Shown in pieces: positions 16,134 through 23,870 of a stretch of DNA of 45,984 nucleotides. The position numbers were made by a program, and so were the translations under genes. The notes under the pieces were generated by a model, which saw nothing but the letters and a program-made list of their open reading frames with translations, ran no database searches and had not been told where the DNA came from. Each line of letters starts with the position of its first letter. Positions within the stretch are counted from its first letter, which is position 1. Source of the DNA: Cyclobacteriaceae bacterium (GTDB lineage Bacteria; Bacteroidota; Bacteroidia; Cytophagales; Cyclobacteriaceae); the NCBI GenBank assembly GCA_020436125.1, contig JAGQYK010000016.1, positions 14,767 through 60,750 on the forward strand, written 5' to 3'.

Positions 16134-17419
16134 TTGCTTCTTTTTATCTCCTTCTTCCTTATTTCCTTCTTTTCATGAAAGGCTCCTTTGAAGGAGGGGT
16201 CAGCTCTTCTTTTTTGATTGTCGAGCGTCTTTGCAATCATTTGCGCTTCATCAAATGATGTGTCTTCAATTTTTACCGCCTGAGGCAGGCTCTTCAAAGG
16301 TATTTTTTCTCGTATTAATTCCTGGATTTTTTCCAGGTGAAACTGCTCAGCCTCCGTCACCATGGTGATGGCTTTGCCTTTCTCGTCTGCGCGACCAGTC
16401 CTTCCTATTCGATGCACATAATCTTCATACCGATTGGGCACCTCAAAATTGATGACATGCGAAACCTTAGTGATATCAATACCTCGTGAGCTGACATCCG
16501 TTGCCACCAATACCCGAGCTTCTCCTTCTCCAAATTCTTTTAGCGCATTCAAACGGCTGTTTTGTCCTTTATTGGAATGGATAACCCGAGCAGGCCCCAT
16601 CCCTTTTCGCTCAATGAATTTGAACACATTATTGGCCGACTCTTTTGTTCTGGTAAAAATGATTACTCTTTTGAAGTCACCAGGTTTGGACAATAGATAT
16701 TCCAAGAAATTAATCTTTGTCTTCAGGTTGGGAACTGAGAAATATTGCTGCTTCACCTGCTTGGCAGGAGTTGCTTGAGGTGTCACCTCCACCTTATGCG
16801 GAAATTCCAGAAAATCTTCTGAAAGTTTCTCCACCTTTTCAGGGAAAGTGGCAGAAAAAAGGAGGTTTTGTTTCTTTGTTGGCAGTACCTCAAAAATTTT
16901 CCTGAGCTGGTGAATGAATCCCATATCCATCATCCTGTCCGCCTCATCAATTACTAAAGTTTTGATGTTTTTTACTGGTATTTCATTTTTGAGGTAAAGG
17001 TCCATAAACCTGCCAGGCGTGGCCACCAGTATGTCTGCGCCTTCTTTTACGGCATTTATTTGACTTGTTGGCCCAATACCCCCATATAGCGACACAATGC
17101 GTAAATCAGTGTTTTCTGATAGTGTCTGTGCATTGTGGGTCACTTGAACTACTAATTCCTTCGTTGGGGCAAGTATGAGTACTCTGGGGCCATTTTCCTG
17201 GGCATATTTTATTTTCATTAAAATGGGAAGCAGATAGGCGGCCGTTTTCCCAGTACCTGTTTGTGCAATACCAATCACCTGCTGACCTCCCAAAATGAGA
17301 GGAATACACTTCTTTTGAATTTCGGTGGGCCGCATATAGCCCGCTTTATCAATAGCTGTTAGCAATTGCTTATTTAGCCTAAAGTTTAGCCACTCATTTG
17401 ATTGATCTGCTTGTTCCAC
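16115..17419 (-). CDS. DEAD-box ATP-dependent RNA helicase (RhlE-like)
   Basis: The 434 residues contain all helicase motifs: Q motif MRPTEIQKKCIPLILGG, Walker A AQTGTGKT, PTKEL, GG, TPGR, VIDEADRMMDMGF (DEAD), SAT, and in the second RecA domain IIFTRTK, TDVSSRGID and HRIGRTGRA. It ends in a basic tail rich in Lys and Arg, probably for RNA binding. Likely roles are ribosome assembly or RNA decay. The start is GTG at 17419. A minus-strand TACCTTG (17444-17438) could be its -7 element and overlaps that of pyrC. Confidence 0.93.
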   Translation of the reverse strand: MEQADQSNEWLNFRLNKQLLTAIDKAGYMRPTEIQKKCIPLILGGQQVIGIAQTGTGKTAAYLLPILMKIKYAQENGPRVLILAPTKELVVQVTHNAQTLSENTDLRIVSLYGGIGPTSQINAVKEGADILVATPGRFMDLYLKNEIPVKNIKTLVIDEADRMMDMGFIHQLRKIFEVLPTKKQNLLFSATFPEKVEKLSEDFLEFPHKVEVTPQATPAKQVKQQYFSVPNLKTKINFLEYLLSKPGDFKRVIIFTRTKESANNVFKFIERKGMGPARVIHSNKGQNSRLNALKEFGEGEARVLVATDVSSRGIDITKVSHVINFEVPNRYEDYVHRIGRTGRADEKGKAITMVTEAEQFHLEKIQELIREKIPLKSLPQAVKIEDTSFDEAQMIAKTLDNQKRRADPSFKGAFHEKKEIRKKEIKRSNKKRRK

Positions 17420-17437
17420 GATTCTATCTTATCTTTG
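17411..17437 (+). promoter_or_regulatory. pyrC promoter, probably giving a leaderless transcript
   Basis: TATCTTTG at 17430-17437 is a perfect TAnnTTTG, with TTG at 17411-17413 sixteen bases upstream. The G of the -7 box is seven bases from the A of the pyrC ATG (17444), so transcription is expected at or next to the start codon. The box lies just upstream of the divergent helicase start, and the putative helicase -7 element abuts it. Confidence 0.5.
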
Positions 17438-17443
17438 CAAGGT

Positions 17444-18784
17444 ATGAATTCGACCCTTATTCTTAATGCCAAAATTGTAAACGAAGGAACGGTAACTGAA
17501 AATGATGTCCTCATTAAAGGACAGCATATAGAAAAAATTGATGCTGACCTTCAGTCTATTTCTGCAAATAAAGTAATTGATGCAAAGGGAAAGTTTCTTT
17601 TGCCTGGCGCCATTGATGATCAGGTTCATTTTCGCGAACCAGGCCTTACCCACAAAGCAACAATTTATTCTGAGTCTCGAGCTGCTGTCGCTGGCGGTGT
17701 TACTTCATTTATGGAGATGCCCAATACGATCCCCCCAGCCTTCACACAACAGCTTTTAGAGGATAAGTATCAGATTGCTGCCAAAACATCCTTAGGGAAT
17801 TATTCCTTTTACATGGGTGCATCTAACGACAATCTAGATGAAGTGCTTAAGACGGACACATCCAGAGTCTGTGGGTTGAAAATTTTTATGGGTTCTTCTA
17901 CTGGCAATCTTTTGGTAGACAACTCAAAAACACTGGAAGGTTTTTATTCAAAGTTTCCGTCATTGATAGCCACCCATTGTGAAAATGAACCCACTATTCT
18001 TAGAAACATTGAGCTATACAAAGAAAAATACGGGGATGCAATCACAGCCAAAATGCACCCTGAAATAAGAAGTGAGGAAGCGTGTTTCCGGTCATCTTCA
18101 TTCGCAGTCAATCTGGCAAAAAAACACGGGACGCAACTACATATTCTTCATATCTCTACAGAAAAAGAGACTCACTTATTTGACAATTCAATCCCACTTA
18201 AGGATAAAAAAATAACTGCTGAAGCCTGTATTCATCATCTTTGGTTTAATGATGCTGACTATGACCGGTTAGGTATGCTCATCAAATGGAACCCTGCCGT
18301 AAAAACAGCTGCTGATCAGGAAGGCATTTTAAAGGCGTTGCTGGATGACAGAATTGATGTAATTGCCACTGACCACGCTCCACACACTTGGGAAGAAAAG
18401 CAGAATAATTATTTTAATGCTCCATCGGGAGGCCCACTTATCCAGCACAGCATAGTGGCAATGATGGAATTTTATAAACAGGGAAAAATATCTATTGAAA
18501 GACTAGTGGAAAAGATGTGCCACAACCCTGCTATCCTTTTTAAGATTGAGAATAGAGGCTACATACGCGAAGGCTACTTCGCGGATTTGGTACTGGTCGA
18601 CCCTAATTCAAAGTGGATGGTAAACAAACAAAATATTGTTGCCAAATGTGGTTGGTCCCCTTTTGAAGGAGAAACATTCTCCTCTTCCATTGACGCTACT
18701 TGGGTGTCTGGGCACTTGGCATTTCAGCAGGGCCAATTTGATGAAAGTCAAATGGGGCAAAGAATGACTTTTAACGGAAAGTAA
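17444..18784 (+). CDS. pyrC: Dihydroorotase
   Basis: PyrC closes carbamoyl-aspartate to dihydroorotate in pyrimidine synthesis. ATG 17444 gives 446 residues; a longer frame from 17402 would overlap the divergent helicase. Amidohydrolase hallmarks: DDQVHFREPGLTHK (residues 58-71), Lys146 in GLKIFMGSSTGN, His178 in ATHCEN, LHILHIST, and the catalytic Asp in ATDHAPHTWEEK. The first His of the usual HxH pair is Gln60, which I recall as common in Bacteroidota dihydroorotases. It ends near a shared terminator with tRNA-His. Confidence 0.9.
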   Translation: MNSTLILNAKIVNEGTVTENDVLIKGQHIEKIDADLQSISANKVIDAKGKFLLPGAIDDQVHFREPGLTHKATIYSESRAAVAGGVTSFMEMPNTIPPAFTQQLLEDKYQIAAKTSLGNYSFYMGASNDNLDEVLKTDTSRVCGLKIFMGSSTGNLLVDNSKTLEGFYSKFPSLIATHCENEPTILRNIELYKEKYGDAITAKMHPEIRSEEACFRSSSFAVNLAKKHGTQLHILHISTEKETHLFDNSIPLKDKKITAEACIHHLWFNDADYDRLGMLIKWNPAVKTAADQEGILKALLDDRIDVIATDHAPHTWEEKQNNYFNAPSGGPLIQHSIVAMMEFYKQGKISIERLVEKMCHNPAILFKIENRGYIREGYFADLVLVDPNSKWMVNKQNIVAKCGWSPFEGETFSSSIDATWVSGHLAFQQGQFDESQMGQRMTFNGK

Positions 18785-18824
18785 TGTTTTAACGCCTAAG
18801 GAGGTAAGTCATAATTGGTGCCCA

Positions 18825-18857
18825 TAAAAAAAGCCCCTGAAAGGGGCTCTGTTTTTA
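18825..18857. terminator. Bidirectional terminator between pyrC and tRNA-His
   Basis: AGCCCCT (18832-18838) and AGGGGCT (18842-18848) pair around a three-base loop. On the minus strand a run of seven T residues follows, ending the tRNA-His transcript; on the plus strand the stem is followed by CTGTTTTT, ending pyrC. Confidence 0.85.
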
Positions 18858-18863
18858 CTTTTG

Positions 18864-18938
18864 GGTGAAAGACGGGGCTCGAACCCGCGACCCCCAGAAT
18901 CACAATCTGGTGCTCTAACCAACTGAGCTACATCCACC
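18864..18938 (-). tRNA. tRNA-His (anticodon GTG)
   Basis: The minus strand folds as a cloverleaf: acceptor GTGGATG with 3' partner CTTTCAC, D arm GCTC/GAGC, anticodon stem CCAGA/TCTGG with loop TTGTGAT (anticodon GTG, reading His codons), T arm GCGGG-TTCGAGC-CCCGT. An extra 5' G opposite discriminator C73 is the tRNA-His identity element, here encoded in the gene. CCA is not encoded. The acceptor stem has one T-T mismatch at 6:67. Promoter immediately upstream; terminator immediately downstream. Confidence 0.95.
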
Positions 18939-18952
18939 ATTTTAGAGAGCCG

Positions 18953-18983
18953 CAAAGGTATGCAGGGCAGAACAATTTGCAAA
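18953..18983 (-). promoter_or_regulatory. tRNA-His promoter
   Basis: Read on the minus strand: TTTG (18983-18980), 19-base spacer, TACCTTTG (18960-18953). It is a very good match to the Bacteroidota consensus, with transcription expected about eight bases before the mature tRNA. Confidence 0.65.
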
Positions 18984-19065
18984 ACAAATTAACAAGCTGA
19001 ATAGCCCCAATATCAAACTGATTTCGATCATTGACCCTCAATTCTTTTTTGAGTATGTTAGAAAT

Positions 19066-19320
19066 ATGATCTCGTGGAAAGAGTTTAACGACTATTCGTT
19101 TGATCGGAAAATCAATACGATCTATACAAATGGAAATTTTGTGATGGCCATTCGCTACTACGGTTTTAAAGTGAATTTATACCTGCTAGGTAGTTTCTAC
19201 GTAGAGGTCTTTATCAATCATAAGAAGGCAAGCATCGAAAAGATATCGATGTTGGACACCTCCCACAGCCGAATGAAGTTTTACTATGATCAAATTAAAC
19301 TTCCGGTTATGAGCAAATAA
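19066..19320 (+). CDS. Small hypothetical protein, start uncertain
   Basis: From ATG 19066 the protein has 84 residues. I recognise no named family. It is rich in aromatic residues (ending FYYDQIKLPVMSK) and seems soluble. The reading frame stays open and protein-like for at least 25 codons before the ATG (for example IDPQFFFEYVRN just upstream), although no ATG, GTG or TTG start occurs there; CTG (18997, 19018) and ATT codons do. The true product may be about 100-110 residues with an unusual start. A hairpin terminator follows directly after the stop. Confidence 0.6.
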   Translation: MISWKEFNDYSFDRKINTIYTNGNFVMAIRYYGFKVNLYLLGSFYVEVFINHKKASIEKISMLDTSHSRMKFYYDQIKLPVMSK

Positions 19321-19345
19321 AAAAGCCCCAAAAGGGGCTTTTTTC
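19321..19345. terminator. Bidirectional terminator
   Basis: AGCCCC (19324-19329), loop AAAA, GGGGCT (19334-19339), with a following T run on plus and an A run before it. It serves the small plus-strand gene and the minus-strand membrane protein gene. The stem is nearly the same as that at 18832-18848. Confidence 0.85.
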
Positions 19346-19367
19346 ATTTAATCCAGTTGTGGATTTA

Positions 19368-20120
19368 TTATGCTGTTGCAGCCTGAGATTCTTCCTGTAG
19401 TTTAGAAGACACCCTCAGATTGACTGTTTTCTTAGCTTTATTTCCGCAATACCCACACTGGTAGTGCTTCAATAGTTCACCCTCCTCAGTAGCTGTTGGT
19501 TCACGTACAATCTCTTCACGAACAACTTTGAAGGTTTGGTAATTACACTCAGGACACTGAATAGCATGAAGGTGACCAGAATATTTTTCGATTTTGATAT
19601 ATCCAGTCTCATCGTCCTTCCACACATCGTAATCCATTGAGAACAAATTCTCCTCAGCTTGCATACCTTCATCCAGATAAGCATCTTCTTCCTCCTCGCT
19701 AAGCAATTTCATTGGCTTACCAGTTTTAGGAGAAATCCGTGGCTTATAGCGTAATACCTTAAGTCTTTTTTCAATAAAGAAAGGATAGTAGAATTTAAGC
19801 AGATTTTGAATGATCAATGCCACAATCATACCCATAGACACAGTGGTGAACACCCTTACAAAAATCCACAGTGCATTAAGCTCAATGATGTTTGCATTGG
19901 CAAAAAAGCATGCGCCAATTACCATTATTAAACCGGCTATCCACAATACTTTAATCTCATATCGATTGATAAAGTCATACTTCGTCTTGCTATCAGAAGT
20001 TGTGAGTAATTTTAGGAAATAACCCAAAATTATGAGCAAACCTGCTGCCCAGCACGCCATCGCAATGTTCGCAGCTAGACTGTTCCACGAATCATAAGAG
20101 GGTAAAGCGCTTTCTTCCAT
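19368..20120 (-). CDS. Membrane protein with C-terminal zinc ribbon
   Basis: A 250-residue protein of unknown function. It has three hydrophobic segments (about 16-40, 56-78, 82-115), a basic stretch KPRISPKTGKPMK, an acidic stretch, then a zinc-ribbon-like domain with Cys pairs CPEC (about 189-192) and CGYC (about 222-225). The zinc ribbon should be cytoplasmic and may bind protein or nucleic acid. A minus-strand TATATTTG (20165-20158) is a possible -7 box with a leader of about 30 nt. The gene stands alone between terminator and hydrolase. Confidence 0.7.
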   Translation of the reverse strand: MEESALPSYDSWNSLAANIAMACWAAGLLIILGYFLKLLTTSDSKTKYDFINRYEIKVLWIAGLIMVIGACFFANANIIELNALWIFVRVFTTVSMGMIVALIIQNLLKFYYPFFIEKRLKVLRYKPRISPKTGKPMKLLSEEEEDAYLDEGMQAEENLFSMDYDVWKDDETGYIKIEKYSGHLHAIQCPECNYQTFKVVREEIVREPTATEEGELLKHYQCGYCGNKAKKTVNLRVSSKLQEESQAATA

Positions 20121-20256
20121 AATGCTATTTTTTATCGTTTCTTTTATTTCAGGCTAACAAATATAATAATCTATACCTCACAACGGCCAACTGGTAACTC
20201 AAATATATGAGAAAACAATTCAATTTAGCACAGTTTTAGGGTAAAATCCAATCCAC

Positions 20257-21036
20257 TTATTGCCTCAGTCGGCCTTTACTAACATTGGAAAGGAAGTTGT
20301 ACACTATTATTTCCAGTTCCGGACTGGCCTCAAACATACCCATATGGCCAACCTCCGGAAGAGAATGAAAAGTTACGAGATCATTAAGAGCAGCTTGTTC
20401 CCGTAAGCTATCGATAGCTATTACAGTATCCTTTTCGCCTCCAACAAGGAGTATTGGTTTAGTATAATTAGCAACTAATTTCTCATTTGAAGGCCTATCT
20501 CTCATAGCCGAAGTATAGGAGAAAAATGTCGATTCAGGGGTTTTAAGAGCTATTTTGTGAACCAATTCAATGGATGGATGATTCTTTTGATAAAATAGAC
20601 CAGGAACAAAAGAATCGACAAAGGCTGATACACCATGTTCCTTTACAAAGGCCATCACCTTATTTCTGTTCAATTTTTTTTCGTCTGTATCGGCTTTGGA
20701 TGTGGAGTGTATTAAACCAAAAGCAGAATAAAGTGAAGGCATTTGATTTACCATGGCCAACGAAATATATCCGCCTAATGAGTGCCCCATTAGAATGGAG
20801 TTTTCAAACCCTTGTTTCAATACCCATTCATTGAGGTCATTTCCAATTTCCTGAAGGGTGCTATTTGTATTGGTCAATTTACTCAAGCCAAACCCTGGCA
20901 GGTCAGGAGTAATCACCTGAAAGTCATTGGAAATCTTATTTATAAATGAATCCCAGATCTCTCTAGTTTCGCAAAAACCGTGGATAAAAATAACAGGAGG
21001 TCCTTCTCCTTTTATCTTATAGTTTATGAATGCCAT
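20257..21036 (-). CDS. Alpha/beta-fold hydrolase
   Basis: A 259-residue alpha/beta hydrolase with the standard triad: Ser86 in the nucleophile elbow GHSLGGY, Asp203 in GGEKDTV, and His231 in LPEVGHMGM. The oxyanion-hole motif is FIHGFCETREIWD. No signal peptide, so cytoplasmic. Substrate not identifiable; the family includes esterases, haloperoxidase-like and C-C bond hydrolases. It follows dxs by six bases on the same strand, so the two form an operon, but an isoprenoid role is only positional inference. Confidence 0.9.
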   Translation of the reverse strand: MAFINYKIKGEGPPVIFIHGFCETREIWDSFINKISNDFQVITPDLPGFGLSKLTNTNSTLQEIGNDLNEWVLKQGFENSILMGHSLGGYISLAMVNQMPSLYSAFGLIHSTSKADTDEKKLNRNKVMAFVKEHGVSAFVDSFVPGLFYQKNHPSIELVHKIALKTPESTFFSYTSAMRDRPSNEKLVANYTKPILLVGGEKDTVIAIDSLREQAALNDLVTFHSLPEVGHMGMFEASPELEIIVYNFLSNVSKGRLRQ

Positions 21037-21042
21037 TCATAG

Positions 21043-22968
21043 TTAGGAAGGATTTGAAACGGGCTCGAGCATTTGCATTACCACCTTTTTAATTCCCTCT
21101 GGATCAAACCCACATTCCCGGTGCAATTCCATTTGCTCTCCATGTTCAACTATACGATCAGGAATTCCTAATCTCACCACATTCGCCTGATAGTTATTGT
21201 CTGCCATAAACTCTAAAATAGCACTTCCCATTCCACCTTGTATGCAACCATCCTCCACTGTAACCACTTTATTGAAATTAGAAAACACATCATGAAGTAG
21301 TTCTTCATCCAGTGGTTTTACAAACCTCATATCATAGTGAGCTACTTCAATTCCTTGCTTGGAAAGTTCTTCACACACTTCAACGGCATAATTACCAATA
21401 TGCCCAATAGTAAGAATCGCTAATTCTTCTCCTTCCTTCACCATCCTGCCGGTTCCAATCTCAATTTCCTCCATAGGAGTTTTCCATTCTGGTAACACAC
21501 CCTGCCCTCTGGGATAGCGGATTGAAAATGCCTGATCCTCCCTTGGTAAAGAGGCTGTGTACATCAAATTGCGAAGTTCACTTTCATTCATTGGGCTCGC
21601 CACAATCATATTCGGCAAACACCTAAAATAGGCGATATCGTATGCTCCGTGGTGTGTTGGCCCATCTGCCCCAGCAAACCCAGCCCTATCCAAACAAAAA
21701 TTAACAGGGAGATTCTGAATACAAACATCATGCACTACCTGATCGTAGGCACGCTGCATAAAAGAACTATATATATTACAAAAAGGTATTAACCCTTGTG
21801 TAGCCAAACCTGCAGAAAATGTTACTGCATGCTGCTCAGCAATGCCTACATCAAATGCACGTTCCGGCATCTCCTTCATCATGATATTCATTGAAGAGCC
21901 CGATGGCATGGCGGGAGTGATCCCCATTATCTTTTCATTGTCTCTAGCCAATTCCACCAATGTGTTACCAAATACATCCTGGTATTTGGGGGGTTGAGGC
22001 TTATCATGGACCTTTTTAAAAATTTCGCCAGTTATTTTATCAAAAGTACCAGGGGCGTGCCAAGTCGTTTTATTCCCGCTTTCAGCAGGACCAAATCCTT
22101 TGCCTTTAGTGGTTACACAATGAAGGATTTTAGGCCCTTTAATTTGCTTAAGGTCTTTTAATACTGCCACCATATGGTCAACATCATGACCATCAACAGG
22201 GCCGAAATAGCGGAGGTTCAACGACTCAAAGAAGTTGCTTTGGCTAAGTAATGTCGACTTAATGCCATTTTCCACCTTAGAAACAATCTCCTGAGCGTTC
22301 TTACCAAAATGGGAAAGCTTACCTAATAGATTCCAAACCTCATCCTTGAACTTATTATAAGTCTGCGAGGTAGTGATGTCGGTCAAGTAATCTTTTAGCG
22401 CGCCCACATTAGGGTCAATCGACATGCAGTTATCATTAAGGATAATCAGAATATTGGAGTCAGAAACTCCTGCATGATTCAATCCCTCAAATGCAATGCC
22501 TCCTGTAAGTGCACCATCTCCGATAACAGCAATGTGTTGCTTCTCCAAATCACCATTATACTTGGAGGCCATAGCCATACCCAATGCAGCTGAAATAGAT
22601 GTAGACGAATGGCCTACACCAAAAGTATCGTATTCACTTTCTTTTCTTTTGGGAAAGCCAGAAATACCACCATACATACGGTTGGTATGAAAAACATCTT
22701 TTCGCCCAGTGAGAATCTTATGTCCATAAGCCTGATGACCAACATCCCACACCAACTGATCCTTAGGGGTGTTAAATACATAATGTAAGGCCACAGTTAG
22801 TTCAATAACGCCCAGACTGGCCCCAAAATGGCCGCCATATACAGACACATTATCAACTATAAATTGTCTTAATTCTTCGCATAGCTTCACCAGTTGTGCT
22901 TGATCTAGCTTTTTGAGGTCCTCAGGGCTCTCAATGCGACTTAAAAGTTTTCCGGGTTTAATTAACAT
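21043..22968 (-). CDS. dxs: 1-deoxy-D-xylulose-5-phosphate synthase
   Basis: DXS condenses pyruvate and glyceraldehyde-3-phosphate with thiamine diphosphate, the first step of the MEP isoprenoid pathway and also feeding thiamine and pyridoxal synthesis. The 641 residues match the usual length. Visible are GGHFGASLGVIELTVALH near the N-terminus, the ThDP/Mg motif GDGALTGG with the later NDN, and the transketolase middle domain with DVGIAEQHAVTFSAGLA and RAGFAGADGPTHHG. A minus-strand TAAATTTG (23051-23044) is a possible -7 box. First gene of dxs-hydrolase. Confidence 0.97.
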   Translation of the reverse strand: MLIKPGKLLSRIESPEDLKKLDQAQLVKLCEELRQFIVDNVSVYGGHFGASLGVIELTVALHYVFNTPKDQLVWDVGHQAYGHKILTGRKDVFHTNRMYGGISGFPKRKESEYDTFGVGHSSTSISAALGMAMASKYNGDLEKQHIAVIGDGALTGGIAFEGLNHAGVSDSNILIILNDNCMSIDPNVGALKDYLTDITTSQTYNKFKDEVWNLLGKLSHFGKNAQEIVSKVENGIKSTLLSQSNFFESLNLRYFGPVDGHDVDHMVAVLKDLKQIKGPKILHCVTTKGKGFGPAESGNKTTWHAPGTFDKITGEIFKKVHDKPQPPKYQDVFGNTLVELARDNEKIMGITPAMPSGSSMNIMMKEMPERAFDVGIAEQHAVTFSAGLATQGLIPFCNIYSSFMQRAYDQVVHDVCIQNLPVNFCLDRAGFAGADGPTHHGAYDIAYFRCLPNMIVASPMNESELRNLMYTASLPREDQAFSIRYPRGQGVLPEWKTPMEEIEIGTGRMVKEGEELAILTIGHIGNYAVEVCEELSKQGIEVAHYDMRFVKPLDEELLHDVFSNFNKVVTVEDGCIQGGMGSAILEFMADNNYQANVVRLGIPDRIVEHGEQMELHRECGFDPEGIKKVVMQMLEPVSNPS

Positions 22969-23089
22969 TCTTTTAGAATGGGTATTTATCCTCTAACAGA
23001 TACTTAAGGTAAGTGTTTCGGCTAATTTGATCAGTTTGTTAGACAAATTTAAGCATTAGTTCCTAAAAGGTTTTCTGGGCACTTTTGAA

Positions 23090-23097
23090 TACTTTTG
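23090..23097 (+). promoter_or_regulatory. scpA -7 element, probably giving a leaderless transcript
   Basis: TACTTTTG is a perfect TAnnTTTG. Its final G is seven bases before the A of the scpA ATG (23104), the same geometry as pyrC. No good -33 box is visible. Confidence 0.4.
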
Positions 23098-23103
23098 CAC
23101 CCC

Positions 23104-23868
23104 ATGACAACTAAAGAGAGTTTCGAAGTAAGATTACCCCTTTTTGAAGGCCCTTTTGACCTTCTTTTGTTCTTCATTGAACGCGATGAGCTGGATATTT
23201 ATGATATTCCGATTGCTACTATTACCAACGATTTCCTTGATTATATGCATCATTTGGAAACGCTGAATGTAGAAGTAGCCAGCGAATTTATTCTGGTAGC
23301 AGCTACTTTAATGAGGATAAAGTCAAAAATGTTGTTGCCACGCCCTCAGATTGATGAGCAGGGCAATGAAGTAGACCCAAGAGAAGAACTCATTAAGCAC
23401 TTACTCGAGTATAAAAAATACAAGTCAGTGATAGACGATTTCCATAAAATGGAGGAGTCTGAACTGATGAAGGAGAAGAGGGGCAATATCATGAAGGAAC
23501 TCCGCTCTTTGGCAGAAAGTACCAATGTAGAAGCTGAGCTTCAGGATGTCGACTTGTTTAAATTGCTGACTGTTTTTGAAAAGGTTTTAAAAAGACAAGA
23601 GGAAGAAAAAAACAAGCCGGTTCATCAGGTCATTCAATATCCTTTTACCATTGATGGTCAGAAGCAATTCATTACTTCTGAATTGGCTACAAAATCCAGA
23701 ATTGCTTTCACTGACTTATTCCAAGGCGCACCTACCAGAATTTCCCTGATTTTTAACTTTCTGGCCATTCTTGAAATGTTGGCCAATGGCCAATTAGGGA
23801 TTCAACTGGGTGAAGGTTTTAACAATTTTTGGATTAAGAAACCGGAAGAAGAAACCGTTTCTGAGTAA
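23104..23868 (+). CDS. scpA: Segregation and condensation protein A
   Basis: ScpA is the kleisin subunit of the bacterial SMC-ScpAB condensin, bridging SMC heads to organise and segregate the chromosome. ATG 23104 gives 254 residues; the upstream TTG at 23095 belongs to the -7 promoter element. The N-terminal kleisin signature is PLFEGPFDLLLFFIERDELD, followed by YDIPIATITNDFLDY and the helical SMC-binding region, and the C-terminal winged helix with RISLIFNFLAILEMLANGQ. The scpB gene is not in this window. It converges with the TolC-like gene with a two-base gap. Confidence 0.93.
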   Translation: MTTKESFEVRLPLFEGPFDLLLFFIERDELDIYDIPIATITNDFLDYMHHLETLNVEVASEFILVAATLMRIKSKMLLPRPQIDEQGNEVDPREELIKHLLEYKKYKSVIDDFHKMEESELMKEKRGNIMKELRSLAESTNVEAELQDVDLFKLLTVFEKVLKRQEEEKNKPVHQVIQYPFTIDGQKQFITSELATKSRIAFTDLFQGAPTRISLIFNFLAILEMLANGQLGIQLGEGFNNFWIKKPEEETVSE

Positions 23869-23870
23869 GG

